Assembly: GCA_004296815.1 (NCBI GenBank)
Contig: SCVT01000432.1
Span: 1-5,979 of the forward strand
DNA length: 5,979 nucleotides
Direction of reading: 5' to 3'
From: Reyranella sp.
Lineage (GTDB): Bacteria; Pseudomonadota; Alphaproteobacteria; Reyranellales; Reyranellaceae
This document shows positions 5,433 through 5,979 of the stretch, piece by piece (the first letter of the stretch is position 1; each line of letters begins with the position of its first letter). A program made the translations under genes and the position numbers. The notes under the pieces were generated by a model, which ran no database searches, had not been told where the DNA came from, and saw only the letters and a list, made by a program, of their open reading frames with translations.

Positions 5433-5969
5433 ATGACGACCACCCCTCCGCCGTCCTCCCCGCCGCCCGGCACGCCCGCTCAGGGCCAGCAGCCGCAGCA
5501 GGGTCCGGCCGCGCCGCTCACCATGCACGGCCAGTACATCAAGGATTTCAGCTTCGAGAATCCGCGCGCGCCGCAGAGCCTGATCGAGCAGACGCAGCCG
5601 CAGCTCACGCTGAACGTCCAGGTCGCCAACCGGCAGTTCGACGCCAAGACGTTCGAAGTGTCGCTGACCATCGAGGCCTCGGCGCAAACGCCGAAGCAGG
5701 AACCGCTGTTCATGCTCGAGCTGGTCTATGCCGGCACCGTGACGCTCGGCGACCTGCCGGCCGATGCCTACGGCCCGATGCTCTTCATCGAGACGCCGCG
5801 CCTGCTCTTCCCGTTCGCGCGCTCGATCGTGGCCAACGCCACGCGCGAGGCGGGCTTCCCGCCGCTCAACATCGCGCCAGTCGATTTCGTGCAGCTCTAT
5901 CGCCAGCAGCTCGAGGCCAACGGCGGCACCATCCCGGGCGGCGTCGGCGGTCCCGTCGGCCACGCCTGA
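5433..5969 (+). CDS. secB: Protein-export chaperone SecB
   Basis: The 178-residue product matches SecB, the cytosolic tetrameric chaperone that keeps preproteins unfolded and hands them to SecA at the SecYEG channel. The conserved core runs from about residue 32: QYIKDFSFENP (34-44), the strand PQLTLNVQV (56-64), LELVYAGTVTLGDL (95-108) and the signature LFIETPRLLFPFARSI (117-132) followed by FPPLNIAPVDF (142-152). It is longer than E. coli SecB (155 residues) because of a Pro/Gln-rich N-terminal extension of about 30 residues; the C-terminal tail is Gly-rich. The ATG at 5433 is preferred because GGAAAG (5421-5426) lies 6 nt upstream; an in-frame GTG at 5376 would add 19 residues unlike the family and lacks such a site. 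It is transcribed divergently from the amidotransferase operon. Confidence 0.95.
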   Translation: MTTTPPPSSPPPGTPAQGQQPQQGPAAPLTMHGQYIKDFSFENPRAPQSLIEQTQPQLTLNVQVANRQFDAKTFEVSLTIEASAQTPKQEPLFMLELVYAGTVTLGDLPADAYGPMLFIETPRLLFPFARSIVANATREAGFPPLNIAPVDFVQLYRQQLEANGGTIPGGVGGPVGHA

Positions 5970-5979
5970 CTCCCTCCGC

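Noticed and set aside
3513..5436. Two long plus-strand frames (3513-4607 and 4438-5436) opposite the dioxygenase and amidotransferase
   Set aside because: Both are antisense shadows of genes with intact catalytic motifs, and neither shows a domain or a convincing ribosome binding site.

Overview
The window is a compact, high-GC (well over 60% by eye), gene-dense chromosomal segment. G/C-rich third codon positions, short intergenic gaps, a SecB export chaperone, and the EI24, DUF4394 and gentisate-dioxygenase families point to an alphaproteobacterium, perhaps Rhodospirillales- or Hyphomicrobiales-like. That placement is inference from protein style; there is no rRNA to settle it. I see no tRNA, rRNA, transposase, CRISPR array or phage gene.

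Layout. (1) Bases 1-153, minus strand: the first 51 codons of an exported protein that runs off the left edge. (2) A 123-nt divergent spacer. (3) A plus-strand cluster at 277-2531: an alpha-methylacyl-CoA racemase (CaiB/BaiF family III fold), an EI24-domain membrane protein and a small lipoprotein, separated by only 7 and 10 nt. (4) A 96-nt spacer with two perfect 7-bp hairpins and a possible promoter. (5) A secreted DUF4394 protein (2628-3419) with five internal beta-propeller-like repeats. (6) Convergent to it with no spacer, a minus-strand pair transcribed 5283 to 3420: a class I glutamine amidotransferase-like (peptidase C26) hydrolase followed by a gentisate 1,2-dioxygenase-type bicupin. 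(7) A 149-nt divergent spacer with a plausible sigma-70 promoter for the minus-strand pair and a 10-bp palindrome. (8) secB (5433-5969, plus).

How the genes fit together. The racemase interconverts 2-methylacyl-CoA epimers for branched-chain or sterol side-chain oxidation. The dioxygenase opens a gentisate-type aromatic ring. The two lie on different transcripts and no other steps of either pathway are present, so a shared pathway cannot be claimed. The best candidate for a less-described association is the amidotransferase-dioxygenase pair, which looks like a real two-gene operon. SecB and the exported proteins (partial protein, lipoprotein, DUF4394 protein) share only the general theme of envelope export. 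Overall this is mostly ordinary metabolic and housekeeping chromosome; the most unusual local structure is the convergent gene junction at 3412-3445.
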